Positions 17,595 to 26,092 of a DNA stretch of 64,000 bases are shown piece after piece. The notes beneath the pieces were generated by a model. It was given only the letters and a program-made list of their open reading frames with translations. It ran no database searches and was not told where the DNA came from. Positions within the stretch are counted from its first letter, which is position 1, and every line of letters starts with the position of its first letter. Location of the stretch: assembly GCA_002698785.1 (NCBI GenBank), contig PAAG01000014.1, positions 1 through 64,000 on the forward strand. The letters are read 5' to 3'. The position numbers and the translations under genes are program-made. This DNA is from Verrucomicrobiales bacterium (lineage in GTDB: Bacteria > Verrucomicrobiota > Verrucomicrobiia > Verrucomicrobiales > DEV007).

Positions 17595-18109
17595 CTCCGA
17601 TAACTTCCGACAATATATGTAATGTGAAATTTAGAATACCCTTGTTCTGGCGGGGGTTCCCCTCGCTTTGAGATGCCTGAGAGGTGTCGCTCTTTTATTG
17701 TGTGCGGGCACATCGAAGTTCTGTCGTGAGTTGATTCTTGTGATGGTTTCCAGATGCTGCCTTTCGCGTTCCTACCAGATTTTGTCGAGAGCTTCTCGAC
17801 GAACGTGCGTTCGACGAAATTGCTCGGTCATGTCTAACGGCGTCTTCTGATCTTCACGGCGCATCGATCACTCCCACGAACACGGCCGGAGTTGTTTTCG
17901 TCGCGTTGTGCTTCGTGAGTATGTTGTGTAGAGGAAAATTCGAAAGCTGTTCATCCGTGAGTGGTTTTTCCATTCATTTGAATCTGAGAGGTCTTACGGC
18001 CCGAGTGTTTGTTTCTCTGCTGGACCAGTATTCCAATTTCGCTTGCGGAGGTATGTTCGCCGCCCCTATTGCTGGGAGTCGGTCACGTAGTTTCTATCTA
18101 GCCATCCAG
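17595..18109. other. Structured non-coding interval between SEFIR gene and DUF2726 gene
   Basis: About 515 bp without a convincing gene; short open frames on the plus strand look random. Hairpins seen: GCGGGGG-TT-CCCC-T-CGC (17651-17667), GTCGAGA-GCT-TCTCGAC (17784-17800), and an alternative CGACGAACG/CGTTCGACG (17797-17816) sharing bases with the previous one. A plus-strand terminator follows at 18110. It may be a decayed cassette or a structured leader or small RNA. Confidence 0.5.
17600..17625. repeat. Island direct repeat, diverged copy C
   Basis: ATAACTTCCGACAATATATG followed by TAATGTG matches the left part of copies A and B in the same orientation. The right-hand part is not clearly present. 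It marks the 5' side of SEFIR-type copy 1. Confidence 0.6.
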
Positions 18110-18135
18110 GCGTGGTAGCCGAGGATGGCTTTTTT
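18110..18135 (+). terminator. Intrinsic terminator immediately before the DUF2726 start codon
   Basis: AGCCATCC (18110-18117) pairs perfectly with GGATGGCT (18123-18130) around a 5-nt loop, followed by TTTTTATATG. The T-run ends 2-3 nt before the ATG at 18138. It either ends an upstream plus-strand RNA or acts as an attenuator in the leader of the next gene. Confidence 0.7.
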
Positions 18136-18137
18136 AT

Positions 18138-18599
18138 ATGCCGGATGTTCTTACAGCTCTTTCCGAGAAATTTAAGGAGAATGCTCTCTGGATAATTCTT
18201 CTCGTATTCGGTATTCAGTTTATCACATTGCTCTTCAAGAAGCGATCTCGTCAAGGTTCTGGACGGTATGTTTCCCGTGAACGATTCATGACTGATCGTG
18301 AGCAAGAATTCTTCCTGACTCTCAATGAGGTCATCCGAGCCCCTTTTCGGGTTTTTGCGCAAGTTCGGATCGCTGACGTGATCTCTGTCTCCGGTAACGA
18401 TATTTCAGCATTCAATCGGATCTCTTCGAAGCATGTCGATTTTGTCATTGTCGACAAGTCATTCGCAGTCGTGTGCTGCATTGAACTTGATGATAAATCT
18501 CATGATTCAAAAAAGCGTCGAGAGCGGGATAAGTTTGTCGATTCTGCCTTCCGTCAAGCCAAAGTTCCTTTAATTCGGTTTCGTAACAACCTATCATAA
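18138..18599 (+). CDS. DUF2726 protein with N-terminal membrane helix
   Basis: A 153-residue protein. One membrane helix lies near the N-terminus (about 17-33, ALWIILLVFGIQFITLLF), then a DUF2726 domain. The domain has REQEFFLTLNEVI at its start, FAQVRIADVIS, SKHVDFVIVD and CIELDDKSHDSKKRRERDKFVDSAF. The pattern of D (in HVDF) and E-x-D (IELDD) fits the restriction-endonuclease-like (PD-(D/E)XK) fold to which this domain is generally related, so nuclease activity is possible but not shown. The ATG at 18138 lies right behind a terminator and has no ribosome site. An in-frame ATG at about 18288 would remove the helix. It is the only plus-strand gene of the island. Confidence 0.75.
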   Translation: MPDVLTALSEKFKENALWIILLVFGIQFITLLFKKRSRQGSGRYVSRERFMTDREQEFFLTLNEVIRAPFRVFAQVRIADVISVSGNDISAFNRISSKHVDFVIVDKSFAVVCCIELDDKSHDSKKRRERDKFVDSAFRQAKVPLIRFRNNLS

Positions 18600-19109
18600 C
18601 CCACTATAATTCAGACAATTACGCCATATGTTACGATTTAGTTTGAATGGTAATCGGCAAGAAGCTGGTTTTTTATTCTTTTCTCGTGATTTGTGCCCAG
18701 ATCCGCTACGTTTCTTGTGGTGTCGGAAGTATTTGTTGGCTCGGGCGGTCCAGCCTCAGAGAGGCCAGCTACAGGTCCGAACTTTGTTAAGTTCGGCTAA
18801 GGGTGGTTCGGGGGTGTAGGATTTTCTCGAGGACGGCCTCCACAATTCCTTACCGATCGCCTTTCGAAATGTGCTTCTCCATATTCCTGAACGGATATCT
18901 GCTCTGTCACCGCTGAATCAATTGCACTCACAGCGTCGCAATGGCCGGGCCGAACCCGCCATTGACGCCCCGGTGGAATTCTCCCATTATTTGATCGGAA
19001 TTTGACTGATCGTCGTGTTATGACTGATTTTCTCAGAAACCCCATTCCTGATTCCGCGAAGGAACAGTCGATTTTCTGGAAAAGACCGAATTGAATTTGC
19101 TCCCGTTTT
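18600..19109. other. Intergenic interval with hairpins
   Basis: About 510 bp. It contains GCCTC-AGA-GAGGC near 18753 and a perfect 8-bp hairpin CCGAACTT-TGTT-AAGTTCGG (18777-18796). A reverse-strand open frame (about 18797-19123) has no coding character. A T-run at about 18669 may end the DUF2726 transcript. No gene, tRNA or known RNA is recognised. Confidence 0.5.
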
Positions 19110-22100
19110 ATGAACCACCACATGCTTGTTTCCTTTTGTTTTCGAAAACGTAGTTCCGCTACGCTTTTTGGAGCGCTTCTTTTGTCATTGGTCGCGAGCC
19201 ATTCCGTTACCGCCGAGGAAGTAGAGTTGCTTACCTCTGAGCCTTTGCTGGAGTCAAAAAATAATCCTGCAGTCGAGACCCTGTTCGAATCTCTGAAGCC
19301 TGAAAAGACGGGAATCGATCATGTTTCTCCTATTATCGAAGATCATCCGCTGGCGCGAGCTTACCATTCTTCTTCTGCGTGCGCGGCTGTGGCCGTTGGC
19401 GACCTGGATCTGAATGGTCTCCCTGATGTGTTCGCCGGGAACGGTCCTCTTGAGAATGGCCTCTACCTGCAGGAGTCCCCTTTTCAGTTTACAAATGTGA
19501 CGAAGGAGACAGAAACGGGCGGCGGAGAGTCGTGGGCCGTGGGGATATCCATGGTCGATATCGACAACGACCGCGACTTGGATATTTACGTCTGCAATTA
19601 CGACTCTCCGAATCAACTCTTTATCAATCTGACGATCGATGGAGGAAAGAAAACGGATGGTCCGCTGCGATTCAAAGAGCGTGCCGCTGAATTCGGGCTG
19701 GATGTGAACGATGGCTCTGTCGTTCCTGCCTTCGCTGATTTCGACTGCGATGGCGACCTCGATCTCTACATTCTGACTCACCAGGTCTATCGCGACGGCG
19801 GGCGTCCTTCCGGTCCGATCCGCATTATTGAAGAAGGAGGAGTTTTCAAAGTGTCCGAGGAGTGGCAGCGCTGGTATGAGGTCGACCAGTACAAGCGCGG
19901 AGATAATGGTGAGTTCCTGTATACTGAGGCAGGTCGCCCTGACTACTTTTTCCGGAACGATGGCGACGGCAAGTTTGTTGAAATCACCGAGGAAGCTGGC
20001 ATCACGAAAGAGCGTCACTGGGGAAACTCTGCCACGTGGTGGGACTACAACTACGATGGCTGGCCTGATCTCTATGTGGGCAACGACTTCCGGAGCCCGG
20101 ACTTCCTCTATCGTAATAATGGCGATGGCACATTCTCGGAAGTGACAGAGAAGCACGTGCGTCACACAACCTGGTTCTCCATGGGTGCGGTGCAGTCGGA
20201 TCTAAACAACGATGGCTACATCGATTTCCTGCTCGCTGACATGATGCCCAAGACGCACTACATGCAGATGGCTTCCATGGCCTCGATGGCGGATCGACAG
20301 GATAACCTTGAACACGTGGATGGTGCGCAGCAGATCATGCACAACACGATGCATATCAACACAGGCACAAACCAGTTTCTCGAGGGTGCCTGGATGGCTG
20401 GCGTCGCCCAGACGGAATGGACATGGGCGATTCGCAGTGCTGACTTCGACAACGACGGCCTGCCGGACTTGTTTTTCTGTAATGGCATCCCCCGCCAGTT
20501 CAACCACTCCGATTTGCCGGAGATCACTCACTCAAGCCTTGTCGGTAAAACTCACTGGGATCACTACAAGGGCACTCCGGTCCGGCGGGAACAGAATCTC
20601 GCCTACAAGAACAAGGGTGACTTTGAGTTTGATGATGTTTCCAAGGAATGGGGCCTCGATCACATGGGAATGTCTTACGGCGCTTCACTCAGCGATCTGG
20701 ATGGCGATGGCAAGCTTGAGCTTTTGACCTCCAATCTGGACGATCCGCTCAGCGTCTATCACAACCAGGGCGATTCCGGCAATCGGATTGTAATCGACCT
20801 CGTCGGCACACGAAGCAATTCGTACGGGATTGGCACACTGGTCACCATTGAGACCGAAGATGGTGTTCGCCAGAGTCGCCAGCTATTCCCCTACGGCGGG
20901 TTTCTCGATGCCGATGAGCCCATTGTCCATTTTGGATTGGGTGACAATTCTTCTATCTCGAAAATGACTCTGGAATGGCCAAGCGGTGAATTTCAGCAGT
21001 TTGCGAATCTCGAAGTCAATCGACGCTACAAAATCACTGAACCGGATACGGGAGCCAAGAAATCGCCTCCTGTGACCGATCGCGAGGTGGAGTCCACCTG
21101 GTTTGAAGAATCCCCCAGCCTGAAAGGATTTGGGCATAAGGAGTTGCCTTTTGACGACTATGATCGTCAGCCCCTTCTCCCATTTAAAATGTCCCAGCTT
21201 GGTCCTGGACAGGCTTGGGGAGATATTGACGGAGATGGTGATCCTGACTTTTTTCTCGCTGGCGCAGCCGGCCAGCCCGCACAGGTTTTTCGCAATAATA
21301 CCAGTCCGGGATCTGAGGACGTGTTGCTGACTCCTGAGCCACAGTATGTTCTGGAGGAGGATGCGCACTTCGAAGACATGGGTGGGTTGTTCTTCGACAT
21401 TGATGCAGACGGAGATCTCGACCTCTATGTCGCGAGTGGCGGTGTGGAGTGTCAACCCGGGTCAGATGTGTTGAAGGATCGCATCTACCTGAACAATGGT
21501 AAGGGAAGTTTTTCTCGCGCTCCGGAAGGAACCCTGCCTGACGCGATGAATAGCAGCGGGACCATTTCCGCTGCTGATTTCGACCGAGACGGCGATCTTG
21601 ATCTCTTTGTCGGGTCCCGTTCCATCCCCGGACTCTACCCTCTCACTCCCGTGAGTTCCCTGTATCGAAACGAAGGAGGGAAATTGATCGACGTGACCAA
21701 GGAGATTGCGCCAGGACTCGTCGAGCCGGGTATGGTAACCAGTTCGTTGTGGACAGACGTCAACAATGACGGATGGATCGACCTGATGCTCACGACCGAG
21801 TGGGGACCGATACGACTTTTTGTGAACCACGAAGGTACGTTTAATGAAGAGACTGAGGCTGCGGGGCTATCAGGCTCGGGCATTGCTGCTCTGGGCTGGT
21901 GGTATGGAATCGCCGGTGGGGATATCGATAACGATGGTGACATGGATTATGTCGCTACGAATATGGGGCGTAATTCTACCTATAATGCTCGCCTCGATTC
22001 TCCTGAGCTAATTTTTTTCGGGGATTTCGACGATTCAGGCAAATCTCATATCGTAGAGGCCAGGTTCCTCGAAGAAAACGGGGAGAAGATCTGTTATCCT

Positions 22101-22910
22101 CGTCGTGGCTTTATGACATCGAGCGGTGCCATGCCATATATCGCGGACAAGCTGCAGACGTTCGACAACTACGCACGGCTGCCCCTGTCAGGGATCTACG
22201 ACATAGAGAAGCTCCAAGATTCCAAGCAGTTCGTTGCAAACAATATGGATTGCACCCTCCTTCGAAATGATGGCACTGGGAAGTTTGAATTCATCTCCCT
22301 GCCTCACCTTGCACAGACGTCTCCGGGATTCGGAGTCGTGCTTCGTGATATTGATCTTGATGGCCTGACTGATTGCTATTTTGTGCAGAACCACTTTCAT
22401 ATCACTCTGGAACAAGGTCGTCTCGATGGTGGATTGAGCACCCTGCTCAAAGGCACAGGGGATGCTGACGAACCATTCCAGTTTATCTGGCCTCACGAGA
22501 GTGGACTGGTGGTGCCGGGCGATGCCAAGAGCCTGGCTGCAGTTGACGTCAATCTCGATGGCTGGGAAGACTTCGTTGTCGGAGTGAATGACGAAGATCC
22601 GAAGATTTTCGTAAATACCCTTGCAGAAAAATCCGCCAATCACCCCTTTCGGGTCCGATTGTCCGGACTGCCCGGTAACAAATCTGCGGTTGGCTCGCAA
22701 GTAACGGTCAACGCGGGAGATTTGGCACCACAGACCGGAGAAGTAGTCGCCGGAGGAAGCTACCTTTCTCAGTCCAGTTCGGATCTCATTTTCGCAATCC
22801 CGAAAGATTCTGAAACGCCGATTACTGTCACGGTTCGCTGGCCTGACGGCAAGACCAGTAAATCGGAGGCGGAGTCTGACGCCCAGTTTCTGGAAATAAA
22901 CAGAGACTAA
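19110..22910 (+). CDS. Giant exported FG-GAP/VCBS-repeat protein with two UnbV (ASPIC) domains
   Basis: A 1266-residue protein with an N-terminal signal sequence (ATLFGALLLSLVASHSVTA). Many FG-GAP/VCBS calcium-binding motifs are visible, such as DLDLNGLPDVF, DIDNDRDLDIYVCNYD, DFDCDGDLDLYIL, DLDGDGKLELL, DIDGDGDPDFF, DFDRDGDLDLFVG and DLDGLTDCYF, predicting integrin-like beta-propellers. Each half ends in an UnbV/ASPIC-type domain (about 558-650 and 1178-1260, VGSQVTV and TVRWPDGK in the second). The family resembles CRTAC1-like proteins. It is probably exported and calcium-binding, and may bind glycans or proteins; the exact role is unknown. Its TAA overlaps an ATG of the following di-haem peroxidase frame, so the two are probably co-expressed. 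Confidence 0.9.
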   Translation: MNHHMLVSFCFRKRSSATLFGALLLSLVASHSVTAEEVELLTSEPLLESKNNPAVETLFESLKPEKTGIDHVSPIIEDHPLARAYHSSSACAAVAVGDLDLNGLPDVFAGNGPLENGLYLQESPFQFTNVTKETETGGGESWAVGISMVDIDNDRDLDIYVCNYDSPNQLFINLTIDGGKKTDGPLRFKERAAEFGLDVNDGSVVPAFADFDCDGDLDLYILTHQVYRDGGRPSGPIRIIEEGGVFKVSEEWQRWYEVDQYKRGDNGEFLYTEAGRPDYFFRNDGDGKFVEITEEAGITKERHWGNSATWWDYNYDGWPDLYVGNDFRSPDFLYRNNGDGTFSEVTEKHVRHTTWFSMGAVQSDLNNDGYIDFLLADMMPKTHYMQMASMASMADRQDNLEHVDGAQQIMHNTMHINTGTNQFLEGAWMAGVAQTEWTWAIRSADFDNDGLPDLFFCNGIPRQFNHSDLPEITHSSLVGKTHWDHYKGTPVRREQNLAYKNKGDFEFDDVSKEWGLDHMGMSYGASLSDLDGDGKLELLTSNLDDPLSVYHNQGDSGNRIVIDLVGTRSNSYGIGTLVTIETEDGVRQSRQLFPYGGFLDADEPIVHFGLGDNSSISKMTLEWPSGEFQQFANLEVNRRYKITEPDTGAKKSPPVTDREVESTWFEESPSLKGFGHKELPFDDYDRQPLLPFKMSQLGPGQAWGDIDGDGDPDFFLAGAAGQPAQVFRNNTSPGSEDVLLTPEPQYVLEEDAHFEDMGGLFFDIDADGDLDLYVASGGVECQPGSDVLKDRIYLNNGKGSFSRAPEGTLPDAMNSSGTISAADFDRDGDLDLFVGSRSIPGLYPLTPVSSLYRNEGGKLIDVTKEIAPGLVEPGMVTSSLWTDVNNDGWIDLMLTTEWGPIRLFVNHEGTFNEETEAAGLSGSGIAALGWWYGIAGGDIDNDGDMDYVATNMGRNSTYNARLDSPELIFFGDFDDSGKSHIVEARFLEENGEKICYPRRGFMTSSGAMPYIADKLQTFDNYARLPLSGIYDIEKLQDSKQFVANNMDCTLLRNDGTGKFEFISLPHLAQTSPGFGVVLRDIDLDGLTDCYFVQNHFHITLEQGRLDGGLSTLLKGTGDADEPFQFIWPHESGLVVPGDAKSLAAVDVNLDGWEDFVVGVNDEDPKIFVNTLAEKSANHPFRVRLSGLPGNKSAVGSQVTVNAGDLAPQTGEVVAGGSYLSQSSSDLIFAIPKDSETPITVTVRWPDGKTSKSEAESDAQFLEINRD

Positions 22911-22990
22911 TGCCGTTCGGAGGGTTTCGTGATTTATTGACGGAATCTTGCTCTTTTGGCATTATTTTGAATTCGCCGACAAAACATTCC

Positions 22991-24457
22991 ATGAAAGTCC
23001 CAATGAAAGAAAAGATTACCTTATTTTTGGTTCTCATTTCCAGCCTGTGCATTTCCCGCGCAGCAGACCCGGCAAGTGTCGAGGCCCTTCGCGAGATCCT
23101 CGCGGAACATGATGTGAAGCCTCTCGATCCCAAGCCCGAAGTCTCTCCAGATAAGATCAAATTAGGCCAGGCGCTTTTCTTTGATCCTCTGATCGGCGGT
23201 AATCAGGATGTCTCCTGCGCTACCTGCCACCACCCACTCAAATCAACCACAGACGGACGTTCTCGCTCTGTGGGAACGCGAGCCTACGTGAACATGGGAC
23301 GCCGGATGCCTGAGGGATTGCGCCTCGTGGAGGTCGAAGGTCGTGACCCGGTAATGATGGGTTTCAACATGAACAGTGCGGCCCACCCTTTTACTCCGCG
23401 CAACGCTCCAGATGCGTTTAACCGCGGTGATTCTGAGTGGCACACGATGTTCTGGGACAGCCGAGCATTCAAGAGAGAGGACGGTCGGTTTGTCGTGAAC
23501 CAGATGCGGCTGACAAAAACTCCGGGCTACTACCAAGTCGTGATGCCTGAGGAGATTGAAAACGTTCTTGCGGCGCAAGCGATGATGCCTGTCACCTCTG
23601 ACGCAGAGATGAGGGGCACGAAAGGCGAAACCGGAATCACCGGCGCACACAACGAGGTTGGTGCAGTCCTGAAGATGAACGAGGAAGAGATCTGGGCCAA
23701 ATTGATGGTTCGCCTCCTCGCTATTGATGAATATCGCGAGATGTTTCAGGCAGCATATCCCGACAAGAAGTTGGAGGACCTCCACTTTGCTCACGCAGCG
23801 AATGCCATCGCCGCGTTCGAGATAGATGCATTTACTTTCCACGACAGTCCGTTCGACCGGTTCCTAGCTGGTGATGACACTGCTTTGAACGAGCAAGAGT
23901 TGCGCGGTGCACATCTCTTTTACGGCAAGGCAAACTGTGCCTCTTGCCATACCGGGAAATTGCTGACCGACCAGAAACCACACAATATTGGCGTTGTTCC
24001 GATTGGCCCGGGACCACAAGCCTCTGAGGATTACGATTTCGGAGTGACTCACCGTAGTGACTTTGGCCTGGAAGATCGATTTGCCTTCCGCACACCTCCC
24101 CTTCGAAATGTCGAGCTAACTGGTCCCTATATGCACAACGGGGCCTACACGACATTGGAAGGTGCCGTCCGCCATCAGCTCAACCCGGCGCAAGAGCTCG
24201 AGAATTACGACACGAGCCAACTGGAACCCGAGTTTCGGGGTGCAGTGCACACGGACAAAGAGGTTATCAAAATGGTCAAAAAGACCATGCCGGAAGAGCT
24301 TAAGCTGCCAAAACACTATTCCGATCAGGAAGTAGAGGACCTAGTGGTTTTCCTCAAGTCACTGACCAGTCCCAGTTCTCGTGATTTGTCATCGGCTATC
24401 CCGGAATCTGTTCCGAGCGGTCTGGAAATGGTTCTTCCTTTCCCTCAAGACGACTGA
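22991..24457 (+). CDS. MauG/CcpA-type di-haem cytochrome c peroxidase
   Basis: About 488 residues with a signal peptide (ITLFLVLISSLCISRA) and two c-haem motifs, CATCH at about 76 and CASCH at about 316. These mark the bacterial cytochrome c peroxidase/MauG family, which reduces peroxide or oxidises protein side chains in the periplasm. Family motifs include LGQALFFDPLIGG, FWDSRA, AIAAFE, FRTPPLRNVELTGPYMHNGAY and VVFLKSLT. A frame upstream to an ATG at 22910 overlaps the stop of the FG-GAP gene, but the signal peptide places the real start at 22991 or 23003. It is longer than the second peroxidase at 26093 because of inserts after the first haem. The tight link to the FG-GAP gene suggests a joint role outside the cytoplasm. 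Confidence 0.92.
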   Translation: MKVPMKEKITLFLVLISSLCISRAADPASVEALREILAEHDVKPLDPKPEVSPDKIKLGQALFFDPLIGGNQDVSCATCHHPLKSTTDGRSRSVGTRAYVNMGRRMPEGLRLVEVEGRDPVMMGFNMNSAAHPFTPRNAPDAFNRGDSEWHTMFWDSRAFKREDGRFVVNQMRLTKTPGYYQVVMPEEIENVLAAQAMMPVTSDAEMRGTKGETGITGAHNEVGAVLKMNEEEIWAKLMVRLLAIDEYREMFQAAYPDKKLEDLHFAHAANAIAAFEIDAFTFHDSPFDRFLAGDDTALNEQELRGAHLFYGKANCASCHTGKLLTDQKPHNIGVVPIGPGPQASEDYDFGVTHRSDFGLEDRFAFRTPPLRNVELTGPYMHNGAYTTLEGAVRHQLNPAQELENYDTSQLEPEFRGAVHTDKEVIKMVKKTMPEELKLPKHYSDQEVEDLVVFLKSLTSPSSRDLSSAIPESVPSGLEMVLPFPQDD

Positions 24458-24615
24458 TTCCGACCCGACAGATCCTTCTTTTTTCCTACGGTCAGCGAGT
24501 GATCTGGTCCGCTCCAATTTTCGCTGGCCTATCTGAATCTTCAGCGTACAATACACGTTCGCCGTCCAGCCGATGCTCCCACTGGCGAGTTGAGCACGGC
24601 TCTTGGAGAACCTGA

Positions 24616-26034
24616 ATGACGACATCGATTTTTCTGCCAATCCTGGCTGACCTTACCAGTGCAGTGCCTACCGCAGCTGTGTCTGACGCACCCGTTCGAT
24701 TGTTGGCGATATTCGTTCTTCTGCTGATCAATGCGGTGTTTGTAGCGATCGAATTTGCGATCATCAAAGTGCATGTTGCCCAGCTGGAAGAAGCTGTGGA
24801 AGAAAAGAAGAAAGGAGCGGAGTCCACGCTGCGGTTGATGGATAAGTCGAACTCTTATCTTACTGCGTGCCAGGTTGTTATCAGTTTTGTTACTCTGTTA
24901 CTTGGTGCTCTCGGCGAGCCATTTTTCACTCAATTGCTCACGACACCTCTTGTCGGAATGGGGCTGTCCGAAGAAGCAGTTCGTCCGATTTCCTTTTTCC
25001 TCGGCATTATCATTCTCACAGCCATACATGCTCTCGTGGGCGAGCAAATCCCGCGGACGCTCGGCACTCGGAGACCGGTTGAGACATCAATTGCAGGCAG
25101 GTATCCTCTGCGAGTCATTCGGATTCTTGCCATTGGTCCGGTCTGGCTGATTGGAACGATTTCCGAATTAGTTCTCAAATATATCTTTCGTATCGAAAAT
25201 GGAGATGCGCAGCAACAGGGCGCGACTGCTGACGAACTTCGTCTCATGGTGGAAGAGACAGGACGTGCCCTCGAGGTGACCGAGACCGAACAGGAGATTC
25301 TACGCAACGCTCTAGAATTGAATGAACTGTGTGTGCGGGACATCCTGACGCCGCGGAACGAGGTGGTTGTTCTCGATATTCACCGCACTTTCAAAGAGAA
25401 TCTGGATGTGGCGCTCGAATCGAAGCACACTCGTTTTCCCCTAGTGGATGGTCACCTCGATAAGACGTTGGGGCTGATACACATAAAAGACCTTCTCCGG
25501 GAAATGCAGAGAGAGTCGATGAATCTTTTCGCTGCCAAGCGGGATTTGATGCGTGTGTCGGAGCTACTCCCTCTCGATGAGATGCTGAAACTCTTTCTCT
25601 CAAGGCGGGCCCATATCGCTCTCGTAGTTGATGAATTTGGCGGATCGGTCGGACTCGTCATGCTGGACGATGTTCTTGATCAGGTGGTGGGAGAGATCCA
25701 CGACGAGTTTGATGATGAGGAAGAGCTTGGGTTTCGGAGGCTCAACGATACGGAATTTGTCGTAGAAGGATGGCTTCCCCTGCACGAATTGAGTGATGAA
25801 GTCGGAGACCTAGACTTGGAAGACCCGAATGTGAGCACAGTTGGTGGCTACATCATCAGCCAATTAGGCCGTATCCCCGAGCCTGGTGAAACGACAGAAG
25901 TCGAAGGATACGAAGCCAAGATCGTCAGCGCCGACGAACGGACAGTGCAGCAAATCCATTTCACGCAGATCGAAGAGGAAGAGTCTGAGCTGGCCGATAA
26001 CCTACCTGACGAAGAAGAAAGAAAAGCAGGGTAA
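24616..26034 (+). CDS. CNNM/CorC-family membrane protein with CBS pair
   Basis: 472 residues. The N-terminal CNNM (DUF21) domain has three to four membrane helices (LLAIFVLLLINAVFVAIEFA, the SNSYLTACQVVISFVTLLLGALGEPF motif split across residues 79-105, ILTAIHALVGEQIPRTLG). It is followed by two CBS domains (about 235-360, VRDILTPRNEVVVLDI and ALVVDEFGGSVGLVMLDDVLDQVVGEI). A C-terminal CorC/HlyC domain (about 370-450, VEGWLPLHELSDEVG, VGGYIISQLGRIPEPGE) completes it. Such proteins are linked to magnesium or cobalt efflux or sodium-coupled export. The older hemolysin label is not meaningful. A bidirectional-looking terminator follows two bases after the stop. Confidence 0.92.
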   Translation: MTTSIFLPILADLTSAVPTAAVSDAPVRLLAIFVLLLINAVFVAIEFAIIKVHVAQLEEAVEEKKKGAESTLRLMDKSNSYLTACQVVISFVTLLLGALGEPFFTQLLTTPLVGMGLSEEAVRPISFFLGIIILTAIHALVGEQIPRTLGTRRPVETSIAGRYPLRVIRILAIGPVWLIGTISELVLKYIFRIENGDAQQQGATADELRLMVEETGRALEVTETEQEILRNALELNELCVRDILTPRNEVVVLDIHRTFKENLDVALESKHTRFPLVDGHLDKTLGLIHIKDLLREMQRESMNLFAAKRDLMRVSELLPLDEMLKLFLSRRAHIALVVDEFGGSVGLVMLDDVLDQVVGEIHDEFDDEEELGFRRLNDTEFVVEGWLPLHELSDEVGDLDLEDPNVSTVGGYIISQLGRIPEPGETTEVEGYEAKIVSADERTVQQIHFTQIEEEESELADNLPDEEERKAG

Positions 26035-26036
26035 AA

Positions 26037-26066
26037 AAAGAGCCGCCCTACCCCGGACGGCTCTTT
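26037..26066 (+). terminator. Terminator between convergent CorC-like and peroxidase genes
   Basis: AAAGAGCCG (26037-26045) pairs perfectly with CGGCTCTTT (26058-26066) around a 12-nt loop. A-rich and T-rich flanks allow use from both strands, matching the convergent genes on either side. Confidence 0.85.
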
Positions 26067-26092
26067 CAAAACTGTGCTGTGACGCCTGTGAT

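Noticed and set aside
13825-17625. Direct repeats as a CRISPR array
   Set aside because: Only four copies, unevenly spaced by 0.9-2 kb with genes between them, diverged in sequence, and no cas gene.
17831-17837. GTCTAAC as the left half of a second attC site
   Set aside because: Perfect RYYYAAC, but no matching GTTRRRY with inner arms is found within the next 150 bp.
18797-19123. 108-codon reverse-strand frame before the FG-GAP gene
   Set aside because: Overlaps the FG-GAP start and a hairpin, and has no coding character.
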